From the NCBI RefSeq assembly GCF_903946935.1, contig NZ_CAJAXH010000156.1, positions 1-52,868 on the forward strand: DNA of 52,868 bases, given 5' to 3'. Source of the stretch: an uncultured Thiodictyon sp. GTDB lineage: Bacteria > Pseudomonadota > Gammaproteobacteria > Chromatiales > Chromatiaceae. Positions 35,241-45,208 of the stretch are shown in pieces. The notes below the pieces were generated by a model. The model was not told the DNA's origin. It saw only the letters and a list, made by a program, of their open reading frames with translations, and did not search any database. How positions within the stretch are numbered: the stretch's first letter is position 1; each line of letters starts with the position of its first letter. The position numbers were made by a program, and so were the translations under genes.

Positions 35241-38072
35241 GTGACCGATTACAAACACACCCTCAATCTACCCACCACCGACTTCCCGATGAAGGCCAAT
35301 CTGGCCCAGCGCGAACCGGAGCTTCTCAAGCACTGGGAGGCGCTGGATATCTATTCAGAAATCCGGGCGGCCCGCGCGGGCGCGCAGCGCTTCATCCTGC
35401 ACGACGGCCCGCCCTATGCCAATGGCGAGATCCATATCGGTCACGCGGTCAACAAGGTCCTCAAGGACATCATCGTCAAGTCCCGCACGCTCGACGGGCT
35501 GGATGCGCCCTATGTCCCGGGCTGGGATTGCCACGGGCTGCCGATAGAACTCCAGGTGGAGAAGAAGCAGGGCAAGCCGGGCCACAAGCTCACCGCCGCG
35601 CAATTTCGCGTCGCCTGCCGCGACTACGCGGCCAAGCAGGTCGACGGCCAGCGCACCGACTTCAAGCGCCTGGGCATTTTCGGCGACTGGGAGCGGCCCT
35701 ATCTGACCATGGATTTTGGCTGCGAGGCGGACATCATCCGCTCGCTCGGTAAGATCATCGCCAACGGCCATGTGGTGAAGGGCGAGAAGCCGGTGCATTG
35801 GTGTATCGACTGCGGTTCGGCCCTGGCCGAGGCGGAGGTGGAATATGCGGACAAGCAGTCCATCGCGGTGGACGTGCGCTTCCCGCTGGTGGAGCCGGCG
35901 GTGTTGGAGGCCCGCTGCCACGGCTCGCCCAATGGCTGCGGCGAGGGTCCGGCGTCGCTCGTGATCTGGACCACCACGCCTTGGACCCTGCCGGCCAACC
36001 AGGCGGTGGCACTGAATGCGGAACTGGACTATGTCATCGTCCAGGTGGAGTCCGGCACCCATCAAGAACGCCTGATCGTGGCCGAGGGCCTGCTCAAGGA
36101 CACCATGGACCGCTGGGGCTTCGAGCGCTATCGGGTGATGGGCTATGGGCGTGGGGCGGACTTCGAGGGCGTGCGTCTGCGCCACCCCTTCTACGACCGC
36201 GAGGTACCGGTGATCCTGGGCGAGCATGTGACCCTGGAGGCGGGCACCGGCGCGGTGCATACCGCCCCCGGCCACGGCCTCGAGGACTATATCGTCGGCT
36301 GCCGCTACGGATTGGCGGTGGACAACCCGGTGGGCGGCAACGGGTGCTTTCTGCCCGGTACGCCGCTCTTCGCGGGCGAGAATGTATTCAAGGCCAATGA
36401 GCACGTGGTGGAGGTGCTCAAGGCCCACGGCGCACTGCTGCGCGAACAGCGCTTCAACCACAGCTATCCCCATTGCTGGCGACACAAGACGCCGGTCATC
36501 TTCCGCGCCACGCCCCAGTGGTTCATCAGCATGGACAAGCAAGGGCTGCGCGCGGCGGCGTTGGAGGCGATCGGCGAGGTCGACTGGACGCCCGATTGGG
36601 GCCAGGGCCGGATCGAGGGCATGATCGAGGGACGCCCCGATTGGTGCATCTCGCGCCAGCGCACCTGGGGCGTGCCCATCGCGCTACTGGTCCACAAGGT
36701 CACGGGCGCGCTTCACCCGCGCACCCCTGAGCTGATCGAGGAGGTCGCGCGCCGCGTGGAGGGCAAGGGCATCGAGGCCTGGTTCGAGCTGCACCCCTCG
36801 GCACTCCTGGGCGAGACCGAAGGCGCCGAGTACGAGAAGGTCCAAGACACCCTGGACGTCTGGTTCGACTCGGGCGTCACCCACGCCTGCGTGTTGGATC
36901 GTCGGGCGGACTTAGGGTCCCCGGCGGACCTGTATCTGGAGGGGTCGGACCAGCACCGCGGCTGGTTCCAGTCGTCACTGTTGACCTCCGTCGCCATGCA
37001 GGGGCGCGCACCCTACCGGGGCGTGCTGACCCATGGCTTCACGGTGGATGCCAAGGGCGAGAAGATGTCCAAGTCCAAGGGCAACGTGGTTCGGCCCCAG
37101 GACGTGATGAAGACCCTGGGGGCGGACATCATCCGACTGTGGGTGGCGGGCACCGATTACCGCACCGAGATGAACGTCTCCGACGAGATCCTGAAGCGCA
37201 CTGCGGATGCCTACCGGCGCATCCGCAACACCAACCGCTTCCTGCTCGCCAATCTCGCCGGCTTCGACCCGGCCGTGAATCAGGTGGCACCCGCCGACAT
37301 GATGGCCTTGGACCGCTGGATCATGGACCGGGCGCTGAGTCTGCAAGAGGAGATCGTCGCGGCCTACCGCGACTACCAGTTCCACCTGATCTACCAGAAG
37401 GTTCACAACTTCTGCGCGGTGGACCTGGGGGCCTTTTATCTGGATGTCATCAAGGACCGCCAATACACCACCCAAACCGATGGCCGGCCGCGGCGCTCCT
37501 GCCAGACCGCCATGTATCACATCGCCGAGGCGATGACCCGCTGGCTGGCACCGATCCTGTCGTTTACTGCCGAGGAGATTTGGGGCTATCTGCCGGGTAC
37601 ACGCGCGCCTTCCGTCTTCACCGCGACCTGGTATGAGGGACTGGTCGCCCAGGACAGCGAGGGCGCCATGGATCGGGGCTTCTGGGACCAGGTGCTGGCC
37701 ACCCGGATGGCGGTCGGCCCGGCCCTGGAGGCGGCGCGCAAGGCCAACCTGATCGGCTCCGGGCTCGACGCGGAACTGGACCTTTACTGTGACGCCGGGC
37801 TCTACCAGGCGCTGACCCGCCTGGGGGATGAACTGCGCTTCGTGCTGATCGTCTCAGAGGCGCGATTGCACCCCATCGCCGAACGACCCGACACGGCGCT
37901 CGCGACCGATCTCGGCGGTCTCGCGGTGCGGGTGCGTGCCTCGCCGCAACCAAAGTGTGTGCGTTGCTGGCACCATCGCGCGGATGTGGGCACCCACGCC
38001 GAACACCCGGAACTGTGCGGGCGCTGCGTGGAGAATGTGGCCGGGGCGGGCGAGGTCAGGCAGTTTGCGTAA
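35241..38072 (+). CDS. ileS: Isoleucyl-tRNA synthetase
   Basis: The 943-residue protein is full-length bacterial IleRS (E. coli 938). It has the class I signatures HIGH (65-68) and KMSKS (608-612), an editing domain between them ([13 protein letters not shown]), and a C-terminal zinc-binding region with paired cysteines (CVRCWHH and CGRC). It charges tRNA-Ile. The start is GTG at 35241 with AAAGG upstream. The usual neighbour lspA follows, but 372 bp of repeats separate the two, so they may have separate promoters. Confidence 0.97.
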   Translation: MTDYKHTLNLPTTDFPMKANLAQREPELLKHWEALDIYSEIRAARAGAQRFILHDGPPYANGEIHIGHAVNKVLKDIIVKSRTLDGLDAPYVPGWDCHGLPIELQVEKKQGKPGHKLTAAQFRVACRDYAAKQVDGQRTDFKRLGIFGDWERPYLTMDFGCEADIIRSLGKIIANGHVVKGEKPVHWCIDCGSALAEAEVEYADKQSIAVDVRFPLVEPAVLEARCHGSPNGCGEGPASLVIWTTTPWTLPANQAVALNAELDYVIVQVESGTHQERLIVAEGLLKDTMDRWGFERYRVMGYGRGADFEGVRLRHPFYDREVPVILGEHVTLEAGTGAVHTAPGHGLEDYIVGCRYGLAVDNPVGGNGCFLPGTPLFAGENVFKANEHVVEVLKAHGALLREQRFNHSYPHCWRHKTPVIFRATPQWFISMDKQGLRAAALEAIGEVDWTPDWGQGRIEGMIEGRPDWCISRQRTWGVPIALLVHKVTGALHPRTPELIEEVARRVEGKGIEAWFELHPSALLGETEGAEYEKVQDTLDVWFDSGVTHACVLDRRADLGSPADLYLEGSDQHRGWFQSSLLTSVAMQGRAPYRGVLTHGFTVDAKGEKMSKSKGNVVRPQDVMKTLGADIIRLWVAGTDYRTEMNVSDEILKRTADAYRRIRNTNRFLLANLAGFDPAVNQVAPADMMALDRWIMDRALSLQEEIVAAYRDYQFHLIYQKVHNFCAVDLGAFYLDVIKDRQYTTQTDGRPRRSCQTAMYHIAEAMTRWLAPILSFTAEEIWGYLPGTRAPSVFTATWYEGLVAQDSEGAMDRGFWDQVLATRMAVGPALEAARKANLIGSGLDAELDLYCDAGLYQALTRLGDELRFVLIVSEARLHPIAERPDTALATDLGGLAVRVRASPQPKCVRCWHHRADVGTHAEHPELCGRCVENVAGAGEVRQFA

Positions 38073-38073
38073 A

Positions 38074-38112
38074 GAAATTTGGCCGCAAATGAACGCCAAT
38101 AAACGCGAATGA
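38074..38112. repeat. Dispersed element family B, copy c (one end only)
   Basis: AATTTGGCCGCAAATGAACG followed by CCAATAAACGCGAATGAAG starts 2 bp after the ileS stop. It is a diverged left end with tandem decamers. No right end is found before lspA, so this is a solo or truncated copy. Confidence 0.6.
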
Positions 38113-38212
38113 AGCCCCCAGTCCAGGTCGACATCCACGTAGCCAAGCCCCGGCTATCGCAACCTGCCGCGCAGGTTGAGACCGGGGATGAGGTCGCCGT
38201 CGCACAGGCGCA

Positions 38213-38299
38213 CCTCGTAGGTTGGGCTGAGGAACGAAGCCCAACGAGCCGCAACACGCTGACATGTTCGGGTTCGTTCCTCACCCCCAACCTACGGCA
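38213..38299. repeat. Long imperfect hairpin repeat in the ileS-lspA gap
   Basis: CGTAGGTTGGGCTGAGGAAC (38215-38234) pairs with GTTCCTCACCCCCAACCTACG (38276-38296) apart from a few mismatches. This TAGGTTGGG-type dyad is widespread in proteobacterial intergenic DNA. A second hairpin (GCTCCCACGC-AG-GAGCGTGGGAGC, near 38364-38389) follows. The 372-bp gap therefore consists mainly of repeats; the lspA promoter is not clear. Confidence 0.6.
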
Positions 38300-38444
38300 T
38301 TAGCGAATGCCGTGCGGACGCGCTGCATCCGGTCTGGCCACTGGACGCGGAGCGCCCGCACTTGCTCCCACGCAGGAGCGTGGGAGCCAGAGGCCGGCTT
38401 AACTTAACCGGTATTGCGCCTCAACCCTATTCCCGGATTATTCA

Positions 38445-38972
38445 ATGAAACACTGGCTCTGGCTTTCCTTATTCGTCATCATTCTGGACCAGGCCACCAA
38501 GTGGCTGGTACTGGACTCCATCGCACCCGGAACGGTGGTCGAGGTGCTCCCCAATCTGAATCTGACCCTGGCCTTCAATACCGGTGCGGCCTTCAGCTTT
38601 CTGGCGCAGGCCGGGGGCTGGCAGCGTTGGCTGTTCGCCGCCTTTGCGTTGGTCGTCACCGGCGTACTGGTGGCCTGGCTGCTGCGGCTGCGTCCCCGGG
38701 AGCGCTTCATGGCGGCGGCCCTGGCATTGATCATCGGTGGGGCCATCGGCAACCTGATCGACCGGGTCTTGCTCGGTCATGTCATCGACTTCATCCAGGT
38801 CTGGCTGCCCTGGATTCCGCTGCAACTATTCAACCCCTGGCCGGCCTTCAACATTGCCGATAGCGCCATCACCGCCGGCGTGGTCGTGATGATTGTTCAC
38901 ACGCTGTTCACCCCCGAAGAGCGCCCGGAATCGGCCCCCGCGTCCCCCGCGGGGAACGACACTCGCCCCTGA
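38445..38972 (+). CDS. lspA: Lipoprotein signal peptidase (signal peptidase II)
   Basis: The 175-residue protein has four membrane helices and the LspA motifs: DQATKW (15-20), FNTGAAFSFL, and the two catalytic aspartates in GNLIDR and FNIADSAI. It cleaves the signal peptides of prolipoproteins in the inner membrane, including those of the lipoprotein genes in this window. Its stop is followed after 4 bases by the start of the next gene, so lspA, 38977-40032 and rimK form a tight operon. Confidence 0.95.
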   Translation: MKHWLWLSLFVIILDQATKWLVLDSIAPGTVVEVLPNLNLTLAFNTGAAFSFLAQAGGWQRWLFAAFALVVTGVLVAWLLRLRPRERFMAAALALIIGGAIGNLIDRVLLGHVIDFIQVWLPWIPLQLFNPWPAFNIADSAITAGVVVMIVHTLFTPEERPESAPASPAGNDTRP

Positions 38973-38976
38973 GCCG

Positions 38977-40032
38977 ATGAACAGCCTCTGGCAAGACCTC
39001 GGTCACGTCGTTCAAGAACACTGGTCGCGCCAGCGGGTGCGGGAGGCCGAGCGTCGACTGCGTGAGAGCACGATCCGGCTCGCCATTGAGCGGGCCGTCG
39101 ACCAGGCCAATCCGCGCATCCGCGGGCTCAACGGCTACCGCAACCGCCTGCACGACGCGGTGGCCGGCTGTCTCGACTATTGCAAGGAGCTCGCCTGGCG
39201 CATCCCCGGCCCCGTGACGGTCAGTCGCGCGACCTGGTCCAGCGACCCGCTGCTGCGTGCATTGTTCAGCGACCCGAGCCGCATCCGCTGGGAGCTGGCG
39301 AGCAACGATTGCCGCGACTATATGGAACGCACCCCGCTTACGACAGGCGATTGTTATGCCATCCTGCTGGCCCAGCCGGTGTTCCGCAAACAACTCGGCA
39401 TGGACCTGAGCGGGGAGACCATGCAACGGGACATCGCGCAGACCACGCTGAGTTTCGAGAACATCGACGTGGTGCGGTGCGCTGAGAGCCCGGAGGCCGT
39501 GCGGGCCAAGACCGCCCAGGCCATCATGGATGCACTGGTGGGATTTGCCGCGCAAGACATCGGCCTCCAAGAGGCGCGGATCGCCGAGTTGGAAGACAGC
39601 CTGCGGATTATGCGGATCAAAAAAAAGGTGTTGAGCCCCGCGACCCACGGCCTGGAGATCCTGCGCGACCGCGGCACCGCCCATGCCACAGAGCATCTGA
39701 TCATCGAAAAGCAGATCGATGAGTTGGAAAGCGAACTGGCCGCCGCCCACCAGGGATTGTCCACCCTCAACGACTATCTGGAGCGACTCGCCGCCCTGCT
39801 TCAAGTCCCGACGGCCCTGATCGCGGCCCGCCCGGAACGGGTGCGGCTGGACCGTATGAACGTGGTACGGCCAGACCGGAAGGATGCATCCAACACCTTT
39901 GACATCGAATTCATGCGCGCCTACCGCGGCGAACGGGCCGGGCGGATGGTGCTGCTGGTGCGCTTCGCCCGGGCCGACCTGATCACGGACCAGGAGCGAC
40001 AGATGCAAGCGGAACGCTATGTCAACGCCTGA
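38977..40032 (+). CDS. Conserved-looking protein of unknown function, coiled-coil rich
   Basis: The 351-residue protein has no domain I recognise. It is helical throughout: a charged N-terminal helix ([20 protein letters not shown]), a middle region, and from about 215 a heptad-like stretch ([20 protein letters not shown] and [15 protein letters not shown]) likely to be coiled coil. The last 70 residues look beta-rich ([20 protein letters not shown]). No signal peptide or membrane segment. It starts 4 bases after lspA and stops 4 bases before rimK; both junctions share the identical string CCTGAGCCGATGAA. Coupled translation with rimK suggests a shared process, perhaps cytoplasmic protein modification, but this is inference. 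Confidence 0.7.
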   Translation: MNSLWQDLGHVVQEHWSRQRVREAERRLRESTIRLAIERAVDQANPRIRGLNGYRNRLHDAVAGCLDYCKELAWRIPGPVTVSRATWSSDPLLRALFSDPSRIRWELASNDCRDYMERTPLTTGDCYAILLAQPVFRKQLGMDLSGETMQRDIAQTTLSFENIDVVRCAESPEAVRAKTAQAIMDALVGFAAQDIGLQEARIAELEDSLRIMRIKKKVLSPATHGLEILRDRGTAHATEHLIIEKQIDELESELAAAHQGLSTLNDYLERLAALLQVPTALIAARPERVRLDRMNVVRPDRKDASNTFDIEFMRAYRGERAGRMVLLVRFARADLITDQERQMQAERYVNA

Positions 40033-40036
40033 GCCG

Positions 40037-40942
40037 ATGAAGATCGCCATCCTGTCGCGCGACCCGACGCTGCATTCCACCTGCCGCCTGGTGGCGGCCG
40101 CGCAGGAGCGCGGGCACGAGGTCCAGGTGATCGACGTGCTGCGCTGTTACATGAACGTCACCACCCATGCCCCATCCATCCACTACAAGGGCGAGGAACT
40201 CATCGGCTTCGACGCGGTGATCCCGCGTATCGGGGCCTCGATCACACTCTACGGCACGGCGGTGCTGCGCCAGTTCGAGATGATGGGGGTGTGTACACTC
40301 AACGAGTCGGTGGCCATCGTGCGCGCCCGCGACAAGCTGCGCTCGCTGCAACTGCTCGCACGCAAGGGCATCGGGCTGCCGATCACCGGCTATGCCCATG
40401 CCCCGGACGACATCGAGGACCTGATCAAGATGGTCGGCGGCCCGCCGCTGGTCATCAAGCTCATGGAGGGCGCCCAGGGGATCGGGGTGGTGTTGGCGGA
40501 GACCGAGGCCGCCGCCAAGGGCCTGATCGAGGCCTTCATGGGGGTACGCGCCAACATCCTGGTCCAGGAATATATCCAGGAGGCCCAGGGGGCGGACATC
40601 CGCTGCTTCGTGATCGGCGACCGGGTGGTCGCCGCCATCAAGCGTCAGGCCAAACCCGGTGAGTTTCGTTCCAATCTGCATCGCGGCGGCACCGCCAGCC
40701 TGATTCGCATCACCCCGCAGGAGCGCGCCCTCGCCACCCACGCCGCCCGCATCATGGGGCTCCACGTGGCCGGCGTGGATATCCTGCGCTCCGCGCGCGG
40801 ACCGCTGGTGCTGGAGGTCAACTCCACCCCGGGGCTGGAAGGGATCGAAGGCGCCACCGGCAAGGACATCGCCGCCCTGATGGTCGAGTACCTGGAGAGG
40901 CACGCCGCGCTCGCCAAGCACCGACCGCACCGCCAGGCTTAA
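40037..40942 (+). CDS. rimK: RimK-type ATP-grasp ligase (glutamate ligase)
   Basis: The 301-residue protein matches E. coli RimK (300). It begins [18 protein letters not shown], has the ATP-grasp core ([39 protein letters not shown]) and the metal-binding end [13 protein letters not shown]. RimK adds glutamates to ribosomal protein S6 and can make poly-glutamate. I start it at the ATG at 40037; an ATG at 40019 lies inside the previous gene. It is the last gene of the lspA operon, and a family B repeat begins 24 bp after the stop. Confidence 0.92.
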   Translation: MKIAILSRDPTLHSTCRLVAAAQERGHEVQVIDVLRCYMNVTTHAPSIHYKGEELIGFDAVIPRIGASITLYGTAVLRQFEMMGVCTLNESVAIVRARDKLRSLQLLARKGIGLPITGYAHAPDDIEDLIKMVGGPPLVIKLMEGAQGIGVVLAETEAAAKGLIEAFMGVRANILVQEYIQEAQGADIRCFVIGDRVVAAIKRQAKPGEFRSNLHRGGTASLIRITPQERALATHAARIMGLHVAGVDILRSARGPLVLEVNSTPGLEGIEGATGKDIAALMVEYLERHAALAKHRPHRQA

Positions 40943-40965
40943 TTTCAGGCTAAGAAAGGGCAGTT

Positions 40966-41102
40966 TGTCCGCAAATGAACGCGAATTAACGCAAATAATA
41001 ATGGGTCTTGACCAGGCCGTCAGTTCACCTCGCGGATGATGACGCCGGAATTGATGCCAACAGTCTAATCTTATTTGCTTTTTTTGCGTTCATTTGCGGA
41101 CA
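40966..41102. repeat. Dispersed element family B, copy d (after rimK)
   Basis: Left end GTCCGCAAATGAACGCGAAT (40967 on) and inverted right end TTTGCGTTCATTTGCGGAC (41084-41102), with an interior of about 75 bp lacking a gene. It lies between rimK and the diguanylate cyclase gene, both on the plus strand. Confidence 0.7.
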
Positions 41103-41224
41103 GAAACCCTTTTCCAGATGCATTGATGGCGGTGCCGGTAGCGGGCTGGGCTCCGGAGAATGGTCTATAGTGGGCAATGCCCTGCACTTCGGGGGGCCGG
41201 AGCGACCACGGCGAGGACCACCGG

Positions 41225-43450
41225 ATGATCACCCAACCGACCGCACTGACCGGCATGACCGCACGTCCATGGGTCGTCGCCGGCATCGTCTTCCTGATCG
41301 CCGCGCTCCTGGCGGGTGTGGCGATCCACCAAACCGAGGAGGCCGGCCGTCAGGCCGAGCGTATACGGGTTAGCGACCTGGCCGCAGTGCATACCCATGC
41401 GCTCCAGTCCCATATCGGGCAGGCCCTGTCCGCCACCTATGCCCTGGCCGCCCTGGTCCAACAGGGCCGGGGGCAGGTCGAGGATTTCGCGCGCACCGCG
41501 CGCCAGTTGCTCGCCGCCTTCCCCGGTGCCGCCACCCTGGGCCTGGCCCCGCATGGGGTGGTCCGCTCGATCTACCCGCTGGAGGGCAACGCGGCGGTGC
41601 TCGGCTTCGATATCTTGCACGATCCGTTGCGCGGCCCCGAGGCCGCCCGCGCCCGGGCGAGCCGCCGCCTGACCCTCGTCGGCCCTTTCCCACTGATCCA
41701 GGGTGGGTTGGGGGCGATCGGTCAACTGCCGGTGTTCCTCGACGACGGCCGCGCGCCGCCGGTCTTCTGGGGCTTTGTCACCAGCATCTTGCGCTTCCCC
41801 GAGACCCTGGCAAGCGCCCGGCTGCCCGAATTGGCATCGCTCGGTCTAGGCTATGAACTCTGGCGCCGACATCCGGTGAGCGGGGAGCGGCAGGTCATCG
41901 CCACCACCGCCCCCCAAGGCCTGAAGGCACCGATCGAGCACACGCTCGAGGTCCCCAACGGGACCTGGACCCTGAGTGTCGCCCCGCTCGCCGGGTGGGG
42001 GCCCAGCCCCTATCTGGGCAGCAAGATCGGCCTGGGTCTCACCTTCAGCCTGCTGCTGGCCTATCTCGCGAAACTGTGGTTGGAGACCCAGACACAGCAG
42101 GCACTGAACGCCAGCGAGGCGCGCTACCGCCAGGAGATCGAGCGGCTGGCCTTTTATGACCCACTGACCGGACTGGCCAACCGCCGGCTCCTGCTCGACC
42201 GCCTGGCGCAGGCCCAGGTCGCCGCCGCCCGCAGCCACCAGAGCGGGGCGCTCCTGTTCATGGACTTGGACGAATTCAAGGCGCTCAACGACACCCTGGG
42301 TCACGACGCAGGCGATACGGTGCTAAAGGAGGCGGCGCGGCGCATGACCGACTGTGTGCGTGGCAGCGACAGCGTCGCCCGCCTCGGCGGGGATGAGTTC
42401 GTCATCCTGCTGGAGGGGTTGAGCGACCGCCCGGAGCTGGCGGCGGCGCAGGCGCGCGGGGTCGGGGGCAAGGTTCTGCGCGCGCTCACCCTCCCCTATC
42501 GCGTCGGCGGGCAGGACTGCCACTGCACCGCCAGCATCGGTATCACCCTCTTCACCCACCAGGATCGGGACCCGGAGGCCTTGCTTAAGCGGGCCGATCT
42601 CGCCATGTACCAGGCCAAGGCCGCAGGGCGCAACGGCTTGGAGTTCTTCGACTCGGCGCTCCAAGACGCGCTGGCGCAGCGCGCCACGCTCGCGAGCGAA
42701 CTGCGCGAAGGGTTGCAGACCAAGCAATTTGTGCTCCACTACCAACCCCAAGTCGATACCGCGGGGCACTTGATCGGGGCCGCGGCCCTGGTCCATTGGC
42801 AGCACCCGCGGCGCGGCCTGCTGGGACCCGCCGAGTTCATCCCCCAGGCCGAGGAGAGCGGTCTGATCCTGCCCCTGGGGCAGTGGGTACTGCGAACTGC
42901 CGCCGCCCAACTCGCCGCCTGGGGGCAACACCCAGCGACCGCCCATCTCAGCCTGACGCTAGGGATCGGGGTGCGTCAGTCCCGGCAGCCGGACTTCCTG
43001 GCCCAGGTGCTGGCCGCGTTGAGCGAGAGCGGTGCCGATCCGCACCGGCTCAGGCTGGATCTCACCGAGCAATTGTTGGTGGAGCCCGGACCCGAGATCG
43101 TCGCCAAGGTCGCCGCACTCAAGGCGCAGGGGGTGGGTCTGGCCGTGGGCGACCTGGGCACCGGTGGGTCGGCACTGGCCCGTCTGCGGCAACTACCGCT
43201 GGACCAGGTGAAGATCCACCGCTCGTTCGTCAGCGACCTGCCCGACGACCCGAATGCGGCAGCCATCACCGGCGCCATCCTCACCCTGGCGCGCGGCTTT
43301 GATTTGGCGGTGGTGGCCGAGGGGGTCGAGACCGAGGCCCAGCGGAGCTTCCTCGCCGCGCATGGCTGCGCGGTCTTCCAGGGCAACCTGTTCGGCCCGC
43401 CGGGACCGGCCGCCGCCCTCACGGCCAGCGTCGGCAAGGCTATTTACTAA
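41225..43450 (+). CDS. Membrane CHASE-GGDEF protein with degenerate EAL domain
   Basis: The 741-residue protein has a membrane helix (about 14-35), a periplasmic CHASE-type sensor, a second helix (about 265-285), a GGDEF domain (about 305-470) and an EAL-like domain (about 480-740). The GGDEF signature is intact (RLGGDEF, about 385-391), with FYDPLTGLANRRLLLDRL and MDLDEFKALNDTLGHDAGD, so cyclic-di-GMP synthesis is expected. The EAL domain is not: EAL reads AAL, the DDFGTG segment reads GDLGTG, and KIDRSF reads KIHRSF. It probably lacks phosphodiesterase activity and may only sense or bind nucleotide. The ATG at 41225 has GAGGA upstream; a longer frame from 41177 is less likely. It stands alone between two family B elements. 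Confidence 0.85.
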   Translation: MITQPTALTGMTARPWVVAGIVFLIAALLAGVAIHQTEEAGRQAERIRVSDLAAVHTHALQSHIGQALSATYALAALVQQGRGQVEDFARTARQLLAAFPGAATLGLAPHGVVRSIYPLEGNAAVLGFDILHDPLRGPEAARARASRRLTLVGPFPLIQGGLGAIGQLPVFLDDGRAPPVFWGFVTSILRFPETLASARLPELASLGLGYELWRRHPVSGERQVIATTAPQGLKAPIEHTLEVPNGTWTLSVAPLAGWGPSPYLGSKIGLGLTFSLLLAYLAKLWLETQTQQALNASEARYRQEIERLAFYDPLTGLANRRLLLDRLAQAQVAAARSHQSGALLFMDLDEFKALNDTLGHDAGDTVLKEAARRMTDCVRGSDSVARLGGDEFVILLEGLSDRPELAAAQARGVGGKVLRALTLPYRVGGQDCHCTASIGITLFTHQDRDPEALLKRADLAMYQAKAAGRNGLEFFDSALQDALAQRATLASELREGLQTKQFVLHYQPQVDTAGHLIGAAALVHWQHPRRGLLGPAEFIPQAEESGLILPLGQWVLRTAAAQLAAWGQHPATAHLSLTLGIGVRQSRQPDFLAQVLAALSESGADPHRLRLDLTEQLLVEPGPEIVAKVAALKAQGVGLAVGDLGTGGSALARLRQLPLDQVKIHRSFVSDLPDDPNAAAITGAILTLARGFDLAVVAEGVETEAQRSFLAAHGCAVFQGNLFGPPGPAAALTASVGKAIY

Positions 43451-43467
43451 GCAACGAAAGAATTATC

Positions 43468-43732
43468 GTCCGCGAATGAACGCAAAAAACGCAAATAGGA
43501 TTAGATTCTTGGCCTCAACCCAGGCATCGCCCGCGAGGCGACTTGGCGGCCTTGATCATCGTTCCGGCCACTCCGCGAACATTCGTCGCGGCCTGGGGGC
43601 CGCTCCTACCCGCGTAGGAGCGGCCCCCAGGCCGCGACGGGTTGCCGCAAGGGCCGGTCTGGCCGGAGCGATGACCAAGGCCGACTTGGCGCTCCGACCC
43701 CAGCGATTGATTATTTGCGTTCATTTGCGGAC
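43468..43732. repeat. Dispersed element family B, copy e, interrupted by a family A element
   Basis: Left end CGTCCGCGAATGAACGCAAA (43468 on) and right end TTTGCGTTCATTTGCGGACG (43714-43733) are inverted. It is longer than the other copies because a 135-bp family A element (43548-43682), with an 8-bp target duplication, is inserted within it. It starts about 18 bp after the cyclase stop. Confidence 0.7.
43548..43682. mobile_element. Family A MITE inserted in a family B element, with 8-bp target duplication
   Basis: The ends are a 23-bp inverted repeat with two mismatches (GGCCTTGATCATCGTTCCGG plus CCA, against GGCCTTGGTCATCGCTCCGG plus CCA). Inside is a long GC-rich hairpin (GTCGCGGCCTGGGGGCCGCT paired with AGCGGCCCCCAGGCCGCGAC). 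It is flanked by perfect direct repeats GACTTGGC (43540-43547 and 43683-43690), the expected trace of transposition. It has no coding capacity and must have moved with a transposase supplied elsewhere. Confidence 0.8.
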
Positions 43733-43774
43733 GAATTTGTTATTTTTCAGTCAATCGACATAGAGGAGCCCTCA

Positions 43775-44341
43775 GTGGCCATCCGTATCAAGAGTCATTG
43801 GTCGAATACCAAAAGCACACGAACGCTGCCCGAGATCGCCGGTGCGCTGGCCTTCATCGCCTGGCGCATCGCCCTGGACCGCGCCATCAACCTGCACTGC
43901 GAGCGCTTTAGCTACCGCGACGACACCCAGCGCCTGGCGGTCATCGCCGAATATCTGGCCTTCCTGATCCAACTCGCCGACCGGCTCGCCTACACCGCGC
44001 TGTCCGATGAGGACGCCGATGCGCAGCGCCGCACCCTGATCACCGCGCTGGCCCACAAGCTGGTGGAGCATCTCCAGGACAACAGCCAGGACCTGCTGGG
44101 GCCCGGCGACTATGGCAGTGGATTCATCGACCTGCTCAACCGGCGCTCGGCCGAGTACGCGGATTACCCAGTGGCGCCGAGTGGGCCGAGCTTTGCCTTC
44201 CTGCGCCACCTGGGCTACGAGGTCCAATGCCTGATGGGCACCGGGCAAGACAACCGCTGGGTGATCGACCAAGTGATGGACCTGGACGGCCCTGGCGCCT
44301 ACCAGTCCTTCGCCAAGGCCTTCCGCGACCTCTTCGCGTAG
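43775..44341 (+). CDS. Conserved-looking cytoplasmic protein of unknown function
   Basis: The 188-residue protein starts at GTG 43775, seven bases after GAGGAG (AIRIKSHWSNTKSTRT). It is mostly helical, with IAWRIALDRAINLHCERFSY and LTDLADRL-like stretches, and a Cys-containing segment LGYEVQCLMG. No domain, signal peptide or membrane helix is recognised. The codon use and regular composition support a real gene. It lies alone between a repeat element and a 525-bp gap. Confidence 0.7.
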   Translation: MAIRIKSHWSNTKSTRTLPEIAGALAFIAWRIALDRAINLHCERFSYRDDTQRLAVIAEYLAFLIQLADRLAYTALSDEDADAQRRTLITALAHKLVEHLQDNSQDLLGPGDYGSGFIDLLNRRSAEYADYPVAPSGPSFAFLRHLGYEVQCLMGTGQDNRWVIDQVMDLDGPGAYQSFAKAFRDLFA

Positions 44342-44866
44342 ATTTTTGTTGAATAACCGCGCCGCCCTACTGTACACTTACGCGCAGTCCCTCTGCGGCC
44401 GGTCCCCATGCCCCGCCAGGGACCAACGGCGGGTCACGCACAGCACCTCCGACTTGTACAGGCGCAGCGGCCCACACCGACCTCAGGCCAGACCCCGGCG
44501 TATCACCCCTTGGGTGCCTGGGTACGACGAGACAAGAGAGCCGATTTACCGAAGTCGCGGGTCAGGTCCGACCCCAGGCGACGGCGCAGATTGAGCGCCC
44601 AAACCCCCTGAATCCGCATCAGTTCCACCTCGCGGGCGTTGCAGCAACCAGTGAGTTTCCAACAGAGCGTCGTCACCGCTCGAGCAAGTTCCCCTGGGGC
44701 CGCTCGGCACGCCCGCCGGGCCTGCGATACGGCCCTGGGCACCATGAACCCTGACCCGCAGCAGTGACACATCGCCGGATTCGGCAAGACCCGCTCAACT
44801 CCCCCATGGTCCAACCACCATCCTCAACACCATCCACAAGACAATGAAGTCTCGGAGCACTCACCC
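44342..44866. other. Intergenic region without a supported gene
   Basis: About 525 bp. It contains short frames on both strands, the longest being 103 codons on the minus strand, none with a recognisable domain or good ribosome site. The middle (44550-44580) has a GGGTCAGGTCCGACCC dyad. The last 60 bp, AC-rich, lead into the HPF-like gene. It may be remnant DNA; I see no RNA gene. Confidence 0.4.
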
Positions 44867-45208
44867 ATGCCGATAAAGATCAGCGGCGACACCCTGGCCC
44901 TGGATAAGGCAATCCGCCGACAGATCGAAAGCGAGGCCAAGAAACTCGCCCTGCGCTTCCCGGATGAGCAGATCGACGCCCTGGCGCGTATCAATGAGGA
45001 ATTCGACCCCCTGCACGGTCACCGGGTGCGCTGCGAACTGCGCGCCAACCTGGGCCAAGGCCGCCAACTCGTCGTGCGGGACGCCCGTAAGGACGCGGCG
45101 GAGGCGATCACCGAGGTCTTCGGGTCCGCCAAACGGAGTCTGCGCCGGCTGCGCCGCCGCCTGGTCGACGGCACCACCCCGGGCATGGCGAGCGTCGGCA
45201 TCATCTAG
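44867..45208 (+). CDS. HPF/RaiA-family ribosome-associated protein
   Basis: The 113-residue protein fits the S30AE/HPF fold: an opening strand and helix (ALDKAIRRQIESEAKKLA), a strand with VRCELRANLGQGRQLVVRD and a last helix (AAEAITEVFGSAKRSLRRLR) rich in basic residues. Such proteins bind the 30S subunit and hibernate ribosomes in slow growth. The divergence from classical HPF makes the family call probable rather than certain. Its stop overlaps the stop of the convergent gspB gene by two bases (CTAG shared), leaving no room for a terminator. Confidence 0.7.
   Translation: MPIKISGDTLALDKAIRRQIESEAKKLALRFPDEQIDALARINEEFDPLHGHRVRCELRANLGQGRQLVVRDARKDAAEAITEVFGSAKRSLRRLRRRLVDGTTPGMASVGII

Noticed and set aside
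44503-44814. 103-codon minus-strand frame upstream of the HPF-like gene
   Set aside because: No good ribosome site, no recognised family, and the opposite strand is equally open; left as uncalled DNA.
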